Source: CAJCIW01 sp039798725 (lineage in GTDB: Bacteria > Chlamydiota > Chlamydiia > Chlamydiales > Rhabdochlamydiaceae). From it: a stretch of 64,000 nucleotides of DNA. The stretch spans positions 160,923-224,922 of the forward strand of contig JBDKFJ010000002.1 of NCBI GenBank assembly GCA_039798725.1, given 5' to 3'. The notes under the pieces were generated by a model, which was not told where the DNA came from, ran no database searches, and worked only from the letters and a program-made list of their open reading frames with translations. The translations under genes and the position numbers were made by a program. Each line of letters opens with the position of its first letter. Within the stretch, counting starts at the first letter, position 1. Shown piece after piece: positions 43,216 through 52,990 of the stretch.

Positions 43216-45735
43216 ATGTCTTGTTCTCCCATGATGTCCCAATGGCGCGCCTGTAAGCAAAAGGCGGGCTCTGCACTTCTACTTTTTCGATTAGGGGATT
43301 TTTACGAAGCGTTTGAAGAAGACGCTGTACTTCTTTCCCAAGAGCTCGATGTGACTTTAACAAAAAGACAAGAGATTCCTATGGCAGGAATCCCGGCCCA
43401 TGCAAGCGATGGGTATATCGATAGGCTTGTTGCTAAAGGATATAGAGTCGCAATTGCTGAACAGATGGAAGATCCGCGCGAGGTCAAAGGGATTGTCAAA
43501 AGGGAGATTGTAAGAACTGTATCGCCCGGGACCATCATCCACTCCTCTCTTTTGGAAGACAAAACGCACAACTTCATGGCATGCATTGTCCAAATTGGGC
43601 AGATCCAAGGGCTTGCGCTTCTTGATTTGACAACAGGGGCTTTTAAAGTATCCGAATTTGAAACCCTTTTTTCTCTTGCAGATGAATTGCATAGGGTGCT
43701 TCCCAAAGAGTTACTTGTCTCTAAAAAATGGATGCGCCTACACGGAAATTGGATATTAGACATCCAAAAACAGATCGCTTTGCTTGTAGAAGTTCAAGAA
43801 GATTTTCACTTCGAGCATGAATATGCCTATAAAGTGCTCTCTTCCCACTTTCAGGTGCATTCTCTTGATGGATTTGGCCTTACAGAAAAACCGGCCGGCA
43901 CCTCTGCAGCAGGGGCTCTATTACAGTATGTACAAAATCATCTTCATTTACCCACCTCTCAGATCAAGAAAGTCTGTATTGAACAGATGAGCGATTACAT
44001 GCAGCTGGATCGCTCCACTCAACGCCATTTGGAACTCATTAGCACCGACAAAAAAAAACAGACGCTACTTTCTGTAATCGATGAAACAAAAACGGCTATG
44101 GGAGGGCGGGAACTAAGACACTTTCTTACACACCCTCTTCTTTGCACTCAAGAAATTCTCAAAAGACAGGATGCCGTTGAAGAATTACAGCAGCATCTTC
44201 CTTTGCGCGAGGTGTTAAAAGGGATTCAAGATTTAGAGCGGCTTGTGATGCGGATTGAAACAGGCTCTGCGTCTCCAAGAGATCTGGGGGCTTTGCGCCT
44301 TTCTTTAGAAGCGATTGCTCCTTTAAAAGAGAAGTTGAAATCGAGCCTATCTTCTTTACTCTGTACAATAGCCGAAGATCTTCATGATGTTTCTATTCCT
44401 CTAGAGCTTCTAAAAACTGCTCTCAATGATGAGCTGCCTCTGCGACTAAGCGATGGCAATCTGTTTCGTATGGGATTCCATGCAGAACTAGACGCTCTTA
44501 AAAGCATTCAGACGGACAGTCAATCTTGGGTAGCCTCCTATCAAACCAAACTCCGAGAAACAACCGGCATTAAGACATTAAAGGTGGGTTTCACAAAAGC
44601 ATTTGGCTACTATATTGAAGTCAGCCGAGGCCAAGCAGAGAGGACACCGGATTTTTTTGAGCGCAAGCAAACGCTTGTTAACGCAGAGCGATTTGTCACA
44701 GAAGAATTAAAACTATTTGAGTACAAAATCCTACATGCAGAAGAAAAAATTGCCTCTTTAGAACTGGAGCTCTTTACAGAACTAAAGAAAAACATCGCCG
44801 CTTTTTCCTCCACGCTAAGAGTGATTGCTAAGGCAGTGGGAACATTAGATGCTCTCTCTTCTTTAAGTTTTGTGGCAAAGACTCGAGGCTATGTGCGACC
44901 GCAAGTAGATCAAAGCGATGTCATCGATATCAAAGAAGGAAGACACCCTGTTGTTGAGACAGTGTTGACCGACCCCTACATTCCCAATGACCTTTATCTA
45001 GATGGGGATAAGGAAAGGCTGCACTTGATCACAGGGCCGAATATGGCCGGTAAATCCACCTTCATCAGGCAAGCCGCCCTGATTGTCATTTTGGCGCAAA
45101 TGGGGTCGTTTGTGCCTGCAAAAAGTGCTCGGATTGGAGTTGTCGATAAGGTATTCACTCGCATTGGAGCAAGCGACGATCTGTCGCGCGGCCAGTCGAC
45201 ATTCATGGTAGAAATGACAGAAACAGCGCATATTTTACACCACGCGACCTCCTCTTCCCTTGTGATCCTAGATGAAATTGGAAGAGGGACCAGCACCTAT
45301 GATGGAATTTCGATTGCATGGGCAGTGGCTGAATATCTACTTACAGAAAAAGGGAAACAGGCCAAAACCCTGTTTGCAACCCACTACTGGGAGCTTACAG
45401 CTCTCGACCCTATGATTCCAGGAGCCTCTAACTATCATGTCTCTGTTTATGAGGGAAATGACGGCATTGTGTTTTTGCGCAAAATTGTCAAAGGCAGCAC
45501 CGACAAAAGCTATGGGATCCATGTCGCAAAATTGGCAGGGCTTCCCCATGGAGTACTTCATAAGGCAAAGAAAAGACTTGATAGCTTAGAAAAAGGGACG
45601 ATGCATAAACCCAAAGAAGTGCAGCTTTCATTACTTTCACATCCTCTAGTAGAAGAATTTGCAAAGCTCGATCCCAATGCGCTCTCTCCGATGCAAGCAT
45701 TACAACTACTGTTTGAATGGAAGAAAAAATACTAA
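43216..45735 (+). CDS. mutS: DNA mismatch repair protein MutS
   Basis: Recognises mismatches and starts mismatch repair. The 839 residues have the N-terminal mismatch-reading segment (RLGDFYEAFEEDA, with Phe-x-Glu), the connector, core and clamp domains and the ABC-ATPase domain with ITGPNMAGKSTFIRQAALIV, STFMVEMTET and LVILDEIGRGTSTYDG. The last residues overlap uvrC by 19 bp. Same order mutS-uvrC (CT792-CT791) in Chlamydia, with dnaG nearby. Confidence 0.97.
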   Translation: MSCSPMMSQWRACKQKAGSALLLFRLGDFYEAFEEDAVLLSQELDVTLTKRQEIPMAGIPAHASDGYIDRLVAKGYRVAIAEQMEDPREVKGIVKREIVRTVSPGTIIHSSLLEDKTHNFMACIVQIGQIQGLALLDLTTGAFKVSEFETLFSLADELHRVLPKELLVSKKWMRLHGNWILDIQKQIALLVEVQEDFHFEHEYAYKVLSSHFQVHSLDGFGLTEKPAGTSAAGALLQYVQNHLHLPTSQIKKVCIEQMSDYMQLDRSTQRHLELISTDKKKQTLLSVIDETKTAMGGRELRHFLTHPLLCTQEILKRQDAVEELQQHLPLREVLKGIQDLERLVMRIETGSASPRDLGALRLSLEAIAPLKEKLKSSLSSLLCTIAEDLHDVSIPLELLKTALNDELPLRLSDGNLFRMGFHAELDALKSIQTDSQSWVASYQTKLRETTGIKTLKVGFTKAFGYYIEVSRGQAERTPDFFERKQTLVNAERFVTEELKLFEYKILHAEEKIASLELELFTELKKNIAAFSSTLRVIAKAVGTLDALSSLSFVAKTRGYVRPQVDQSDVIDIKEGRHPVVETVLTDPYIPNDLYLDGDKERLHLITGPNMAGKSTFIRQAALIVILAQMGSFVPAKSARIGVVDKVFTRIGASDDLSRGQSTFMVEMTETAHILHHATSSSLVILDEIGRGTSTYDGISIAWAVAEYLLTEKGKQAKTLFATHYWELTALDPMIPGASNYHVSVYEGNDGIVFLRKIVKGSTDKSYGIHVAKLAGLPHGVLHKAKKRLDSLEKGTMHKPKEVQLSLLSHPLVEEFAKLDPNALSPMQALQLLFEWKKKY

Positions 45736-47492
45736 AAACACTCTCCTCCTTTCCCGATAAGCCCGGCGTCTACCTCATGAAAAACAAAGAGGGAAAGGTG
45801 ATCTATGTCGGCAAAGCGAAAAACTTGAGAACAAGGATTAAGCAGTATTTTCTCTACCAAGACACACGGGCCATGGTCCCTTTCCTTGTCAAACAGACAG
45901 AGTCAATTGACACCATTGTTGTGCCTTCAGAAAAAGAGGCGCTGCTCTTAGAAAACACATTGATTAAGCAACACCTGCCCAAATTCAATGCGGTACTCAA
46001 AGACGACAAGTCATTTTTAAGTTTAGAGATTAATCCCAAAGATCCTTGGCCAAGACTCTGTTTTGTGCGCTCCAAGAGTGCTGAAAAAAAAGAAGGGCTA
46101 GTGTTTGGCCCCTACACAAGTGCCTTTGCGGCAAAAAAAACACATGAGCTGCTCTCTAAACTCTTTCCATTAAGGCAGTGTTCTGATGAAGAATTTAAAC
46201 GAAGAACTCGGCCCTGCCTCCTCTACTCGATCAAACGGTGCCTTGGACCTTGTGTGAATAGATGCACAAAAGAAGAGTATGATTTTTTTGTCCAAGGGGC
46301 GATCCGTTTTTTAAAAGGAGAAAATAAAGAGATCCTCAAAGAACTCTATTTAGAAATGGACAAGGCATCAGAGGCTCTACTTTTTGAAAAGGCAGCGGGG
46401 TTACTCCGCACGATCCGCCAAATGGAACATGTCATCGACTCTGAATCTCTTGTCTGTCAGAATAAGCAAGAAAGCTATGATGCCTTAGGGATCTTCCATA
46501 AAGGCAGTGCAATGATGATTCAACGGCTCCTTTTCCGCAAAGGGCAACTTGTAGGCTCTGAGTCGTACTCTTTCGATCAGATTCTTGAAGACGAAGAATC
46601 TTTACTCTCCTCCTTCATCTTACAGATGTATAGCAAACAACAAGGCGCTATAGAAGAGATTCTCCTTCCTATTGTCCTTCCCGATGCCGATCTACTCGAA
46701 CAGATTTTATCTATCCGGATTACAACCCCCAAAAAAGGAGATAAGAGAGCCTTTGTCAAGATGGCAGAAGAAAACGCGAAGTTAAAAGGGGGCTTAAGCG
46801 AAGATTCTTTAGTTGCGCTCCAAACGCAGCTACACCTTTCTCGCTATCCTCATAAGATTGCTTGCATTGACACTTCCCATATTGGAGGATCGAATCCGGT
46901 ATCTGCTCTTGTTGTTTTCACAGAGGGAAAGAAGGATAAAAAACAGTTCCGCCTCTTTAAAATCCGCTCGTCGAATCCCGCAGATGATTACGGAGCGCTA
47001 AAAGAGGTGCTGACACGCTATCTTACAAAAGCGCAACAGGCTCTTCCCGATCTTCTTATCATAGATGGGGGTAAAGGGCAGCTCAATACAGCAATGAATG
47101 TGTTAAAGGAGCTAGACATCATCCACATCGATGTGATTGCTGTGACAAAAGAAGAAGGGCGGCATGATAAAGGGATGACTCAAGAAAGAGTCTTTTTACC
47201 GGGGCAACACGACCCCATCCATCTTAACCCAAGATCCTCTCTTCTTTTCTTATTACAAAACATCCGGGATGAGGCCCATAGAAGCGCGATTTCTTTTCAC
47301 AGAAGATTGCGCGCAAAAAAACAAATTTCTTCCGCTCTTTTATCAGTCCCTGGGATTGGCCCTATTAAGCAAAAGCGACTGCTTCAGCACTTTGGCAGCT
47401 TAGAGCAAATAAAACAGGCTTCAAAGGAAGAACTAAAAAAAGTAAAAGGGATTACAGATAAAGACATCGCTCATATCAAACAGGGTACTTGA
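45717..47492 (+). CDS. uvrC: Excinuclease ABC subunit C
   Basis: Incises on both sides of DNA lesions in nucleotide excision repair. The 591 residues contain the GIY-YIG nuclease (PGVYLMKNKEGKVIYVGKA), the UvrB-binding region (EILKELYLEMDKASEAL), the RNase H-like 3' nuclease core (IACIDTSHIGGSNPVSALVVF, DLLIIDGGKGQLN) and the C-terminal helix-hairpin-helix (LSVPGIGPIKQKRLLQHFGS). It overlaps mutS by 19 bp, and its 3' end overlaps the convergent HD-domain gene by 17 bp. Confidence 0.96.
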   Translation: MEEKILKTLSSFPDKPGVYLMKNKEGKVIYVGKAKNLRTRIKQYFLYQDTRAMVPFLVKQTESIDTIVVPSEKEALLLENTLIKQHLPKFNAVLKDDKSFLSLEINPKDPWPRLCFVRSKSAEKKEGLVFGPYTSAFAAKKTHELLSKLFPLRQCSDEEFKRRTRPCLLYSIKRCLGPCVNRCTKEEYDFFVQGAIRFLKGENKEILKELYLEMDKASEALLFEKAAGLLRTIRQMEHVIDSESLVCQNKQESYDALGIFHKGSAMMIQRLLFRKGQLVGSESYSFDQILEDEESLLSSFILQMYSKQQGAIEEILLPIVLPDADLLEQILSIRITTPKKGDKRAFVKMAEENAKLKGGLSEDSLVALQTQLHLSRYPHKIACIDTSHIGGSNPVSALVVFTEGKKDKKQFRLFKIRSSNPADDYGALKEVLTRYLTKAQQALPDLLIIDGGKGQLNTAMNVLKELDIIHIDVIAVTKEEGRHDKGMTQERVFLPGQHDPIHLNPRSSLLFLLQNIRDEAHRSAISFHRRLRAKKQISSALLSVPGIGPIKQKRLLQHFGSLEQIKQASKEELKKVKGITDKDIAHIKQGT

Positions 47493-49617
47493 TACGCAGA
47501 TGCGATGCGACAAGCAGGGACTTGACCATGGCGCGCTTGATTTTACCGAGTTCCTCAAATGTAAGCTGGCTTTCTTCTAACTGACCATCTTCGACTTTTT
47601 TGGAGACAAGTTTATCGACCATCTCTCCTAACCCTTTTTCCGTTGTCTCTCCCATGCTGCGGGAAGCAGCTTCCACCGTATCGGCAATCATGATAATGGC
47701 CGACTCTTTAGATTTGGGTTTCGGGCCCGCATAACGAAACCCTTTTTCGCTTACTTGAGTGACATCGCCGCCTACCTGCTCTACTTGCTTACAATAAAAG
47801 TAATAGACCATGGAGGTCCCATGATGCTCTCGAATGATGTTGATAAAGCTTTGGGGCAATCCATGTTTGCGAGCAAGCGCTTCGCCTTCTGTAACATGCG
47901 CAATAATCACCTTTGTAGATTCGGCAGGAGTAAGTAGTTGGTGGATGTTGAATCCTCCGAGTTGATTTTCTGTAAAATAATGAGGATTGAATAATTTTCC
48001 AATATCGTGATAGAGGGTTGCTGCTCTACAAAATAGAGCATTTGCGCCAATTGCTTTTGCCGCATTTTCTGCAATGTGTCCGACAACAAGGCTATGCTGA
48101 TAGGTTCCTGGCGCCTCCATTGTAAGGCGCTTGAGTAGCTCTCTTTCAGGATCCATGTATTCCATAAGCGTCATGTCTGTCATGATCCCAAAGCCCGATT
48201 CCAAAATGGGCAAAAACAAAAGCGTTAAGACTGCTGTGCTAAAAAGAGCAATGCTCGTAGAGATCAGATCCATTCCAAAGTTCCAACCAAAAGGGTGCCC
48301 CTCGAACAAGTTGACCGCAACAATGGCCGGCAAAAGACAAATAAACACCTTTCCACAGACAGCAAACACCTCTGTTCTTTTGTGGACCGATCGAGAAAAA
48401 AAGATCGTTAAAGCCAGAGCAAAAAAATTCATCAGTAAAAAAGGATCGGTATCAACTGCCAAAGTCATCCCAAAAATCATTAAAAGAAAGAATGAGACAC
48501 TCATGGCAACCTCCGTTCCTATCAGGATAGAAACAAGAAGAGAGGTCATGGGAACAAGCAGGGGAAAACGAACCTGTTCGACAAGATTGCTTCCCAAAGA
48601 GAGTAAGAGGAACTCCACAGCTTTAGCTAAGCTTAAGGCAATGAGTAAGATGGCCACAAGCAGACATGTTCTTTGAAATGAACGCAGGGTCTTTCTATGA
48701 AACGAGTACAGGTGCAGTACTGCAATGACCACAAGACCTAAAGCTAGGACAATACTACTAATCATCTGAATGGGGTTCCACCAATCATTGGCCTCATCTA
48801 AAGCGCCTTTCATCGCTTGCAACATCCGAATATGCTGCTCTGTTACTACCTCTCCTTTTTTGATGATCTGTACCCCTTCTTCAATGTGGGTGTAACAATC
48901 CTGGATGTTAGAGCGTACTTCTCTTTGAATGCCCTCCTGCAGGGCAAAATCGGGCTGCAAAGGCCATTCATGGTGTGCAAAAGCAAATATCAAATAATTG
49001 ATAGCTTCTATATGAGCTTTGTCTTGCGCTAGAAAAACAGGGCGAAGTGCTTCAAAGCTATCTTTAATAGACTGTGTATCTAAAGGAACAAGAGGGGGAC
49101 AATCAAGATGGAGCGATCTGATTTTTTTCACTGTTCTTGTATCGGTAAAACGCTCTTGAAGCAAAATCTCTTGCATCTGATCAAGAAGAAAATAGAGATC
49201 TTCAAACGTGGTTCTTGGCAGCTCGCGCCGCCACTGCTGATGTTCTATTAACGAATTTTCCAAATCTTGACGGTACGAAAGAACTTCCTGTTCACTGATC
49301 CGATAGATAGCGCCAATATCACGCGTGGCTTCTTGCTTAAGAGTTTGCGTTGCTTCCTGATCTAAAAAAGAAAAATCCGCCTGAGAAACTACATAGCGAG
49401 GAGCTCTTGTTCCAATTTCTAAAACCTCCATCCGAATTTCCGTGAAATGCATAACGAAGGTAAGAGGCACAAGAAAGAAAAGGCCAAGCAAGATCCATCT
49501 TGTTACCCACCCGACTTGGAAGATAGGAAAAAGCCCTCGAAAAATCCAACCTACAGATTTGCCTGCAGCGCGCATTTCTTGCATACGATTCTTTTTTTTA
49601 TCTGATGGCCCTATCAT
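47476..49617 (-). CDS. 7TM-HD membrane phosphohydrolase, PgpH/YqfF-like
   Basis: A large inner-membrane protein (~713 residues from 49617). After a helix near residues 35-60, an extracytoplasmic 7TMR-HD sensing domain is followed by seven helices (about 290-480) and a cytoplasmic HD domain: GTYQHSLVVGHIAENAA with His, RAATLYHDIGKL with His-Asp, then AHVTEGEAL and IMIADTVEAASRS. The family includes PgpH, which degrades c-di-AMP, a messenger known in Chlamydia. The start is uncertain: ATG at 49617 follows GGGAG, but an upstream frame reaches 49680. The gene diverges from and nearly touches dnaX. Confidence 0.88.
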   Translation of the reverse strand: MIGPSDKKKNRMQEMRAAGKSVGWIFRGLFPIFQVGWVTRWILLGLFFLVPLTFVMHFTEIRMEVLEIGTRAPRYVVSQADFSFLDQEATQTLKQEATRDIGAIYRISEQEVLSYRQDLENSLIEHQQWRRELPRTTFEDLYFLLDQMQEILLQERFTDTRTVKKIRSLHLDCPPLVPLDTQSIKDSFEALRPVFLAQDKAHIEAINYLIFAFAHHEWPLQPDFALQEGIQREVRSNIQDCYTHIEEGVQIIKKGEVVTEQHIRMLQAMKGALDEANDWWNPIQMISSIVLALGLVVIAVLHLYSFHRKTLRSFQRTCLLVAILLIALSLAKAVEFLLLSLGSNLVEQVRFPLLVPMTSLLVSILIGTEVAMSVSFFLLMIFGMTLAVDTDPFLLMNFFALALTIFFSRSVHKRTEVFAVCGKVFICLLPAIVAVNLFEGHPFGWNFGMDLISTSIALFSTAVLTLLFLPILESGFGIMTDMTLMEYMDPERELLKRLTMEAPGTYQHSLVVGHIAENAAKAIGANALFCRAATLYHDIGKLFNPHYFTENQLGGFNIHQLLTPAESTKVIIAHVTEGEALARKHGLPQSFINIIREHHGTSMVYYFYCKQVEQVGGDVTQVSEKGFRYAGPKPKSKESAIIMIADTVEAASRSMGETTEKGLGEMVDKLVSKKVEDGQLEESQLTFEELGKIKRAMVKSLLVASHLRIKYPV

Positions 49618-49678
49618 GCTCCCAAAGCCCAATTTGGGGCTACACTGAAAATTAAGCTGCATGATACGATCCGAAAGC

Positions 49679-51130
49679 ATGGATTACCAAGTGATTGCCC
49701 GCAAGTACCGTCCTCAAACCCTTGCACAGGTTGCCTGCCAGGACGCCACTGTGACGACCCTAAAAAATGCTTTGAAGCGAGGGAAAGTCGCCCACGCCTA
49801 CCTTTTTTGCGGCTCTCGAGGCACCGGTAAAACAACACTTGCCCGCCTATTTGCCAAAGCGCTTAACTGCCTTTCTCCTATTGATTCTGAGCCTTGCAAC
49901 CAGTGCGCTTGCTGTACGGAGATTAACAATGGGAGCAGCCTTGATGTTCTTGAAATTGACGGCGCCTCCAATCGCGGCATCGACGATATCAGACAGATCA
50001 ACGATACCGTTGGGTATGCACCTTCCTCTTGCCGCTATAAAATTTATATTGTCGATGAAGTGCATATGCTGACCAAAGAAGCCTTCAATGCCCTTCTTAA
50101 AACACTTGAAGAACCTCCCCCTCATGTAAAATTTTTCTTTGCCACCACAGAACCCCATAAAATTCTGCCTACGATCTTAAGCCGCTGCCAGCGGTTTGAC
50201 CTCAACCGGATTCCTGTGCAAGGCATCGTAGGAAAACTCAAGCAAATCACAGCCGATTTACAGATCGAAGCGGAAGAGGACGCTCTATCGATGATTGCCT
50301 CTCTTGCTGAAGGCTCTTTAAGAGATGCGGAATCGCTGCTAGATCAAGTCCTATGTTCGATCGAATCCCCCATTACGCTTGCAAAAACCTCCCAAACACT
50401 GGGTCTTGTCTCTCGCAGCTGCCTATTTGCTCTTGATGAGGCGTTCGATGCTTACAAACCCTCTTTTGCCTTTGAACTTGCAGCGGATATCTTTGATGCG
50501 GGCAAAGAATTTTCCTATTTCTTAAGCCTTCTTCTTGAACATTATCGCCTGCATCTCAAACTCAAGCTCGACCCCTCTCTTGCTTTCCCTGCTTTGAAAC
50601 AGCAATACCTTGCAACGAACTCTTTCTACAATGAAGAGCAGTGCCTTCATATTCTCGACTTTCTGATCCAAGCCGAGCAATCCGCTTCCAGAACCCCCTT
50701 TAAACGCGTACACCTGGAGATGATCCTTCTGCATATCATCCGCTCCAAATACCGCCTCTCCCTCCCCGCCCTTGTCAAACGGCTCGAAGAACTGGAAAAG
50801 AAAACCCCCGCAGACAAAAAAACTCTACCCCCTCCTGAAACAAAAACTTTCGAACAGAAGATGGCGCTGGAAACTTCCCCCGAACTAAAAGCGCCCCTTC
50901 CTCCTCCTGAATCAAAAACCACCTCGCCTGTCTTTGAACAAAAGATGGCGCCCGAGCCCACTCCCGAAATCAAAGCTCCCCTTCCTCCGCCAGAAGAGGG
51001 TGATAACAAGCCTTTTATAAAGCAAAAATTGCCCCAACAAACAGATGCAAAAAAACCTGCAAACTGCGATTATGATACGCTCATACGCTTTGCAGCAGTG
51101 GAGCTAGAGGGCGTTTTACATAGAACTTGA
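49679..51130 (+). CDS. dnaX: DNA polymerase III gamma/tau subunit
   Basis: Clamp-loader ATPase of the replicative polymerase. The 483 residues open with MDYQVIARKYRPQTLAQVA, the standard DnaX start, so I use the ATG at 49679 rather than the one at 49661. Walker A GSRGTGKTTLARLFAKAL, the zinc-binding region CNQCACC, IVDEVHMLTKEAFN and the SRC motif LSRCQRF are intact. The tail (about 375-460) contains imperfect repeats of LPPPE(T/S)KT...FEQKMA. Chlamydia has the same dnaX-ybaB order (CT334-CT335). Confidence 0.95.
   Translation: MDYQVIARKYRPQTLAQVACQDATVTTLKNALKRGKVAHAYLFCGSRGTGKTTLARLFAKALNCLSPIDSEPCNQCACCTEINNGSSLDVLEIDGASNRGIDDIRQINDTVGYAPSSCRYKIYIVDEVHMLTKEAFNALLKTLEEPPPHVKFFFATTEPHKILPTILSRCQRFDLNRIPVQGIVGKLKQITADLQIEAEEDALSMIASLAEGSLRDAESLLDQVLCSIESPITLAKTSQTLGLVSRSCLFALDEAFDAYKPSFAFELAADIFDAGKEFSYFLSLLLEHYRLHLKLKLDPSLAFPALKQQYLATNSFYNEEQCLHILDFLIQAEQSASRTPFKRVHLEMILLHIIRSKYRLSLPALVKRLEELEKKTPADKKTLPPPETKTFEQKMALETSPELKAPLPPPESKTTSPVFEQKMAPEPTPEIKAPLPPPEEGDNKPFIKQKLPQQTDAKKPANCDYDTLIRFAAVELEGVLHRT
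50820..51002 (+). repeat. In-frame direct repeats coding a Pro-rich linker in DnaX
   Basis: Two and a half copies of a unit coding LPPPE(T/S)K...FEQKMA...P(E)(L/I)KAP follow each other; the second copy carries a four-residue insert (TTSP). It lies between the clamp-loader body and the short C-terminal helix and looks like a flexible, length-variable linker. Confidence 0.75.
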
Positions 51131-51139
51131 GGTTAAGAC

Positions 51140-51433
51140 ATGGGTAGCGGCTTTTCCAAAATGAAAAAACAAGCGAAGTTGATGGAACAGCAAATGGAAA
51201 TAGCGCGCCAGCAACTCAAAACCAAGCGCTACACAGGCGTAAGTGGAAATGGCCTTGTGACACTCACCCTTAATGGCGAAAAAGAACTCATCGACATCAT
51301 CATCAAACCCGAGTGCGTAGATCCCCAAGACCTCGAAGGGCTCCAAGATCTCATTAAAGCGGCCCACCACGACGCTTCCCAAAAAAGCGAAGCCGACTCC
51401 TCTGCCCAGTCCCCCTTCCCCGGCTTGTTCTAA
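51140..51433 (+). CDS. YbaB/EbfC family nucleoid-associated protein
   Basis: A 97-residue protein with the YbaB layout: N-terminal helix (GFSKMKKQAKLMEQQMEIAR) then beta strands (RYTGVSGNGLVTLTLNG) and a final helix (GLQDLIKAAHHDASQ). YbaB proteins bind DNA as dimers with a characteristic 'tweezer' shape. The gene is 9 bp after dnaX, the usual pairing in bacteria, and the order continues as in Chlamydia (CT335) though the PTS genes lie on the other strand here. Confidence 0.93.
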   Translation: MGSGFSKMKKQAKLMEQQMEIARQQLKTKRYTGVSGNGLVTLTLNGEKELIDIIIKPECVDPQDLEGLQDLIKAAHHDASQKSEADSSAQSPFPGLF

Positions 51434-51544
51434 AAACCCCAAGTTCAGGTTAATACCAAATGCAACAGGTCTGTTGCCTTGGGCTTTTGTAATTTTTGCT
51501 TTACTCGGAGGGTTGACCTTTGGGGGTGGGGTCGGCTATGCATT

Positions 51545-52990
51545 TTAAATCTCTAAATCAGAAGAAAAGGCAGAAGCCCCAAGGGTAATCAGAGCGGAAA
51601 TCGCTTGGCGATCAGAAGCAAGATAGCCACAGATTACCGCTTCTTTGTTCTGTTTTTGGCACGCTGTTAACACATATTGAATTAAAAATGTCACGCTGGG
51701 ATGAATCTGTGTGCAAACAGAGTCTGTCCGATCTATAGCAAGTGTGTATTGTGTCAGGTCATTTGTGCCAATGGAAACAAAATCTACCTGCTCTAAAATC
51801 GCATCGATTGCAAGAGCGGCTGACGGGATTTCAATCATGGCACCCAAAGAAATTGAAGAGTCGATCTGCTCTTTGATGACTTTAATCTCTTCAACCGTCG
51901 AAACGAAGGGAATCAATACGCGAAGGTTCGGCCTTTTTACAGCATGAAGAGATCTTAGCTGCGTTTTGAGAATGGAGTCATGCTGAATTAAAAAACGGAC
52001 GCCTCGTGGGCCAAAAGGAGACTCAAGCCCCCGATTTTCCCAACCTTTCGGGATCTTATCCCCTCCGAAATCAAACAGCCGAATCGTAACAGGCAACCCT
52101 TTACTGTTTTGTAGCAAAGCATTGTAAACTGCTTTTTGCTTCTCTTCAGAAAAGAGAAAATCAGGGTCATCAAAAAGAGCGGTTTCTGTGCGAAAAAGAC
52201 CCACACCCGCTGTGATCTGGTGCATCTGCTCTAGATAATAAATATTACGATAGATGCGTACATGGTTCGGGATCTCCATTTTTGGCAAAGAGGGCTCCGG
52301 CAGGTTTTTAGGATTAAAAATCACAACACCTCTATTGCCATCGATGCATACGGCCGTCCCATTTTCTTGGCACACATCGACTCCACAGATGTAAGGAATG
52401 CCCTTGGCTTTGGCAATCATGGTAGCATGAGAGTAAGGACCCCCTCTCTTTGCAACAAGACCTTTCACAAAAGCCGGATTAAAAGAGGCAATTTGAGAGG
52501 GGGTAAACTCAAAAGAGAAGAGAATAACCGGCTCTTTGAATTCTTGAATGCAAGATGCCGGAGCTAAGTGATGCAACACCCGGTGGGCCACATCCACAAC
52601 ATCAGAGAGCCTTTGCTCAAATACAGGATCGCTATGTCTGGAAAATCTCTCTTTATAACTTCCTATCACAGATTGGAATACTGTCTCTGAACTTTGTCTA
52701 TGCTGCCGGATTTCTGATTCCACATGCTCTGTCATCAGAGGATCTTGTAGCATATGCAGGTGACACTCGATGATGGTTTCGATTTCCGATGAGGCGTTTT
52801 GCTCTTTTAGGGCATGTAGATCTTTTTGACTACAGACAAGCGCTTGTCTGTAGCGCGCAATCTCCTGATCGATTTCATGGAGTTCAATTGCCTGTTCGGA
52901 AATTTTTCTCTCCTGAATGGGGATAAAAAAAGCGACTCCTTGCCCAATGCCCTCTACAAGGGGAGAGCCTTGCAAAATCTTCTCTTTCAT
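51545..52990 (-). CDS. ptsI: Phosphoenolpyruvate-protein phosphotransferase (enzyme I), C-terminally shortened
   Basis: Transfers phosphate from PEP to the HPr made by the next gene. The 481-residue protein has the phospho-His region RGGPYSHATMIAKAKGIP, FRTETALFDDP, LFDFGGDKIPKGW, FGPRGVRFL, VSIGTNDLTQYTLAIDR and ICGYLASD with the expected Cys. Full enzymes are about 570 residues; here it ends ~60 residues early, just after LGASAFSSDLEI, so the last part of the PEP-binding barrel and dimer interface is missing. It starts directly after the ptsH stop (overlapping bases none, gap zero). Chlamydia has the same pair (CT336-CT337), used with EIIA-type regulatory proteins. Confidence 0.9.
   Translation of the reverse strand: MKEKILQGSPLVEGIGQGVAFFIPIQERKISEQAIELHEIDQEIARYRQALVCSQKDLHALKEQNASSEIETIIECHLHMLQDPLMTEHVESEIRQHRQSSETVFQSVIGSYKERFSRHSDPVFEQRLSDVVDVAHRVLHHLAPASCIQEFKEPVILFSFEFTPSQIASFNPAFVKGLVAKRGGPYSHATMIAKAKGIPYICGVDVCQENGTAVCIDGNRGVVIFNPKNLPEPSLPKMEIPNHVRIYRNIYYLEQMHQITAGVGLFRTETALFDDPDFLFSEEKQKAVYNALLQNSKGLPVTIRLFDFGGDKIPKGWENRGLESPFGPRGVRFLIQHDSILKTQLRSLHAVKRPNLRVLIPFVSTVEEIKVIKEQIDSSISLGAMIEIPSAALAIDAILEQVDFVSIGTNDLTQYTLAIDRTDSVCTQIHPSVTFLIQYVLTACQKQNKEAVICGYLASDRQAISALITLGASAFSSDLEI

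Noticed and set aside
43302..45231. Minus-strand frames inside mutS
   Set aside because: Shadows of mutS codons; no ribosome site or family motif.
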